The notes below the pieces were generated by a model. That model was given only the letters and a program-made list of their open reading frames with translations, was not told the DNA's origin and did not search any database. This document shows positions 63,079 through 64,000 of a stretch of 64,000 nt of DNA, in pieces. The stretch is from Novosphingobium sp. IK01. GTDB lineage: Bacteria; Pseudomonadota; Alphaproteobacteria; Sphingomonadales; Sphingomonadaceae. Every line of letters begins with the position of its first letter. The stretch's first letter is position 1. A program made the translations under genes and the position numbers. Location: contig NZ_BTFW01000001.1 in the NCBI RefSeq assembly GCF_033242265.1, positions 1,426,001-1,490,000 of the forward strand, read 5' to 3'.

Positions 63079-64000
63079 ATGCCCGATCTTGCCCGCATCC
63101 TGTCCGCCCGCACCCCGCTGACGCTGTCCAGCGTGGCCAGAGGCGCGCAGCCGCTGGTTCTGGCCGATCTGGCGCGGGCGGCAGCGGCGGCAAAGGAGCA
63201 GGGCCGCGCGGTGTTCATCGCGCCCGACGACACCGCCTTGCGCGCCATCATGGACAGCGCCGCGTTCTTCGCGCCCGAACTCGACGTGATCGACTTTCCG
63301 GCCTGGGACTGCCTGCCCTACGACCGCGCCTCACCCGCGCTCTCGATCAGTGCGCGGCGACTGGCCGCCCTGCAAAAGTTGCAGCACAAGCGCGATGGCA
63401 CCCCGCACCTGCTGGTCACCACGATCAACGCGGTGCTCCAGCGCACGCTCACCCCGTTCCGCATCCGCGAATCGACCCGCCTGCTTTCGCCCGGCGTCGA
63501 GATCGGGCGCGAGAGCCTGATCGCGCTGCTCCAGCGGCAGGGCTATTCGCGCACCGATACCGTGGTCGATGCCGGCGAATATGCGGTGCGCGGATCGGTC
63601 TTCGACATTTACCCGACCGGGCTCGACCACGGGCTGCGCCTCGATTTCTTTGGCGACGAGCTGGAAACGCTGCGCCTGTTCGATCCCAATACCCAGCGTT
63701 CGGTCCAGCCGGTCGAAACCCACCTGCTGCTCCCGGCCAGCGAGGCCCTGCTCGACGAAGCCTCGATCAAGCGCTTCCGCAGCCGCTATCGCGAACGGTT
63801 CGGCGCCAATGCCACGGGCGATCCACTCTATCAGGCGGTCAGCGAAGGGCGCCGCCTTGCGGGCATGGAGCACTGGCTGCCCCTGCTCGAAGAGCGCATG
63901 GTCACCCTGTTCGACCACCTCGCCCCCGGCGACCTCGTGGTGATCGACGCGGCCGCCGCCAAGGCCGCCGAAACGCGCCTTGCCGACATTGCCGACTATC
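63079..64000 (+). CDS. mfd: Transcription-repair coupling factor Mfd, 5' part (runs off the window)
   Basis: SF2 translocase that removes stalled RNA polymerase and recruits UvrA. The 307 residues visible start MPDLARILSARTPLTLSSVA and cover the UvrB-like N-terminal domains: DFPAWDCLPYDRASPA, VTTINAVLQRTLTP and YAVRGSVFDIYPTGLDHGLRLDFFGDELETLRLFDP, all characteristic of Mfd. The helicase motifs lie beyond the right edge. ATG 63079 begins just after the palindromic repeat. The order recG-sdhE-mfd supports the call. Confidence 0.95.
   Translation, partial: MPDLARILSARTPLTLSSVARGAQPLVLADLARAAAAAKEQGRAVFIAPDDTALRAIMDSAAFFAPELDVIDFPAWDCLPYDRASPALSISARRLAALQKLQHKRDGTPHLLVTTINAVLQRTLTPFRIRESTRLLSPGVEIGRESLIALLQRQGYSRTDTVVDAGEYAVRGSVFDIYPTGLDHGLRLDFFGDELETLRLFDPNTQRSVQPVETHLLLPASEALLDEASIKRFRSRYRERFGANATGDPLYQAVSEGRRLAGMEHWLPLLEERMVTLFDHLAPGDLVVIDAAAAKAAETRLADIADY

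Noticed and set aside
62571..63251. Upstream extension of the recG frame over sdhE and the palindromic repeat
   Set aside because: RecG homologues start at MRPDLL. The extension is antisense to sdhE and mfd and runs through the inverted repeat.

Overview
The window is a GC-rich chromosomal segment from an alphaproteobacterium, most likely a member of the Sphingomonadales close to Novosphingobium or Sphingomonas. This rests on inference from several signs: codon use strongly biased to C/G in third positions, three TonB-dependent receptors of the sphingomonad type, the order recG-sdhE-mfd, a TIGR02300 (FYDLN acid) protein beside aroA-cmk, class II AroA, and the style of the housekeeping proteins. 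No phage, integron, conjugation or CRISPR genes were seen, and no complete insertion sequence. It reads as ordinary chromosome with a few accessory clusters and several small palindromic repeats.

Layout. 1-5.0 kb: end of a DOMON-like gene, tyrS with a strong terminator, then a co-directional run PilZ - MFS exporter - cysK - dienelactone hydrolase, meeting a MerR regulator. 5.5-10.5 kb: hisI, comF, a methyltransferase, a VIT-family transporter, a spermidine-synthase-like protein and a GNAT acetyltransferase. 10.9-15.6 kb: a tightly overlapping betB-betA-APC permease operon (choline to glycine betaine) with a candidate palindromic operator. 15.7-22.1 kb: an AI-2E-type exporter, a MASE1-PAS-GGDEF diguanylate cyclase, and an Lrp regulator divergent from alr-dadA (alanine racemization and D-alanine oxidation).

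22.2-29.4 kb: two TonB-dependent receptors flanking a HAD-like COG5610 protein. 29.4-35.0 kb: a 2H phosphoesterase, a 166-bp MITE-like palindrome that touches the mltG stop codon, then mltG, fabF, acpP (cell wall and fatty acid synthesis) and aspS. 35.2-38.0 kb: rnd-oxyR-yitT with abutting or overlapping frames. 38.3-42.7 kb: pgsA, an LplT-like flippase, small stress and membrane proteins, an EVE protein and a 2-oxoglutarate dioxygenase-like protein.

42.8-51.6 kb: a third TonB receptor, a truncated YncE-like beta-propeller gene, and a complete RND efflux operon (outer-membrane factor, adaptor, pump). 51.7-54.9 kb: two identical tRNA-Ala(GGC) genes, the TIGR02300 gene, and aroA - small membrane protein - cmk, with rpsA missing from its usual place after cmk. 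55.0-60.5 kb: a probable small catabolic cluster, with TauD dioxygenase, amidohydrolase and class III extradiol dioxygenase on the minus strand and, divergently, an MFS transporter and a ribokinase. 60.5-64.0 kb: recG, sdhE, a perfect 30-bp-armed inverted repeat, and the start of mfd.

The most distinctive features are the inverted-repeat family (three copies), the MITE-like element at mltG, the bet operon with an APC permease, and the 55-60.5 kb cluster, whose substrate cannot be named from sequence alone.
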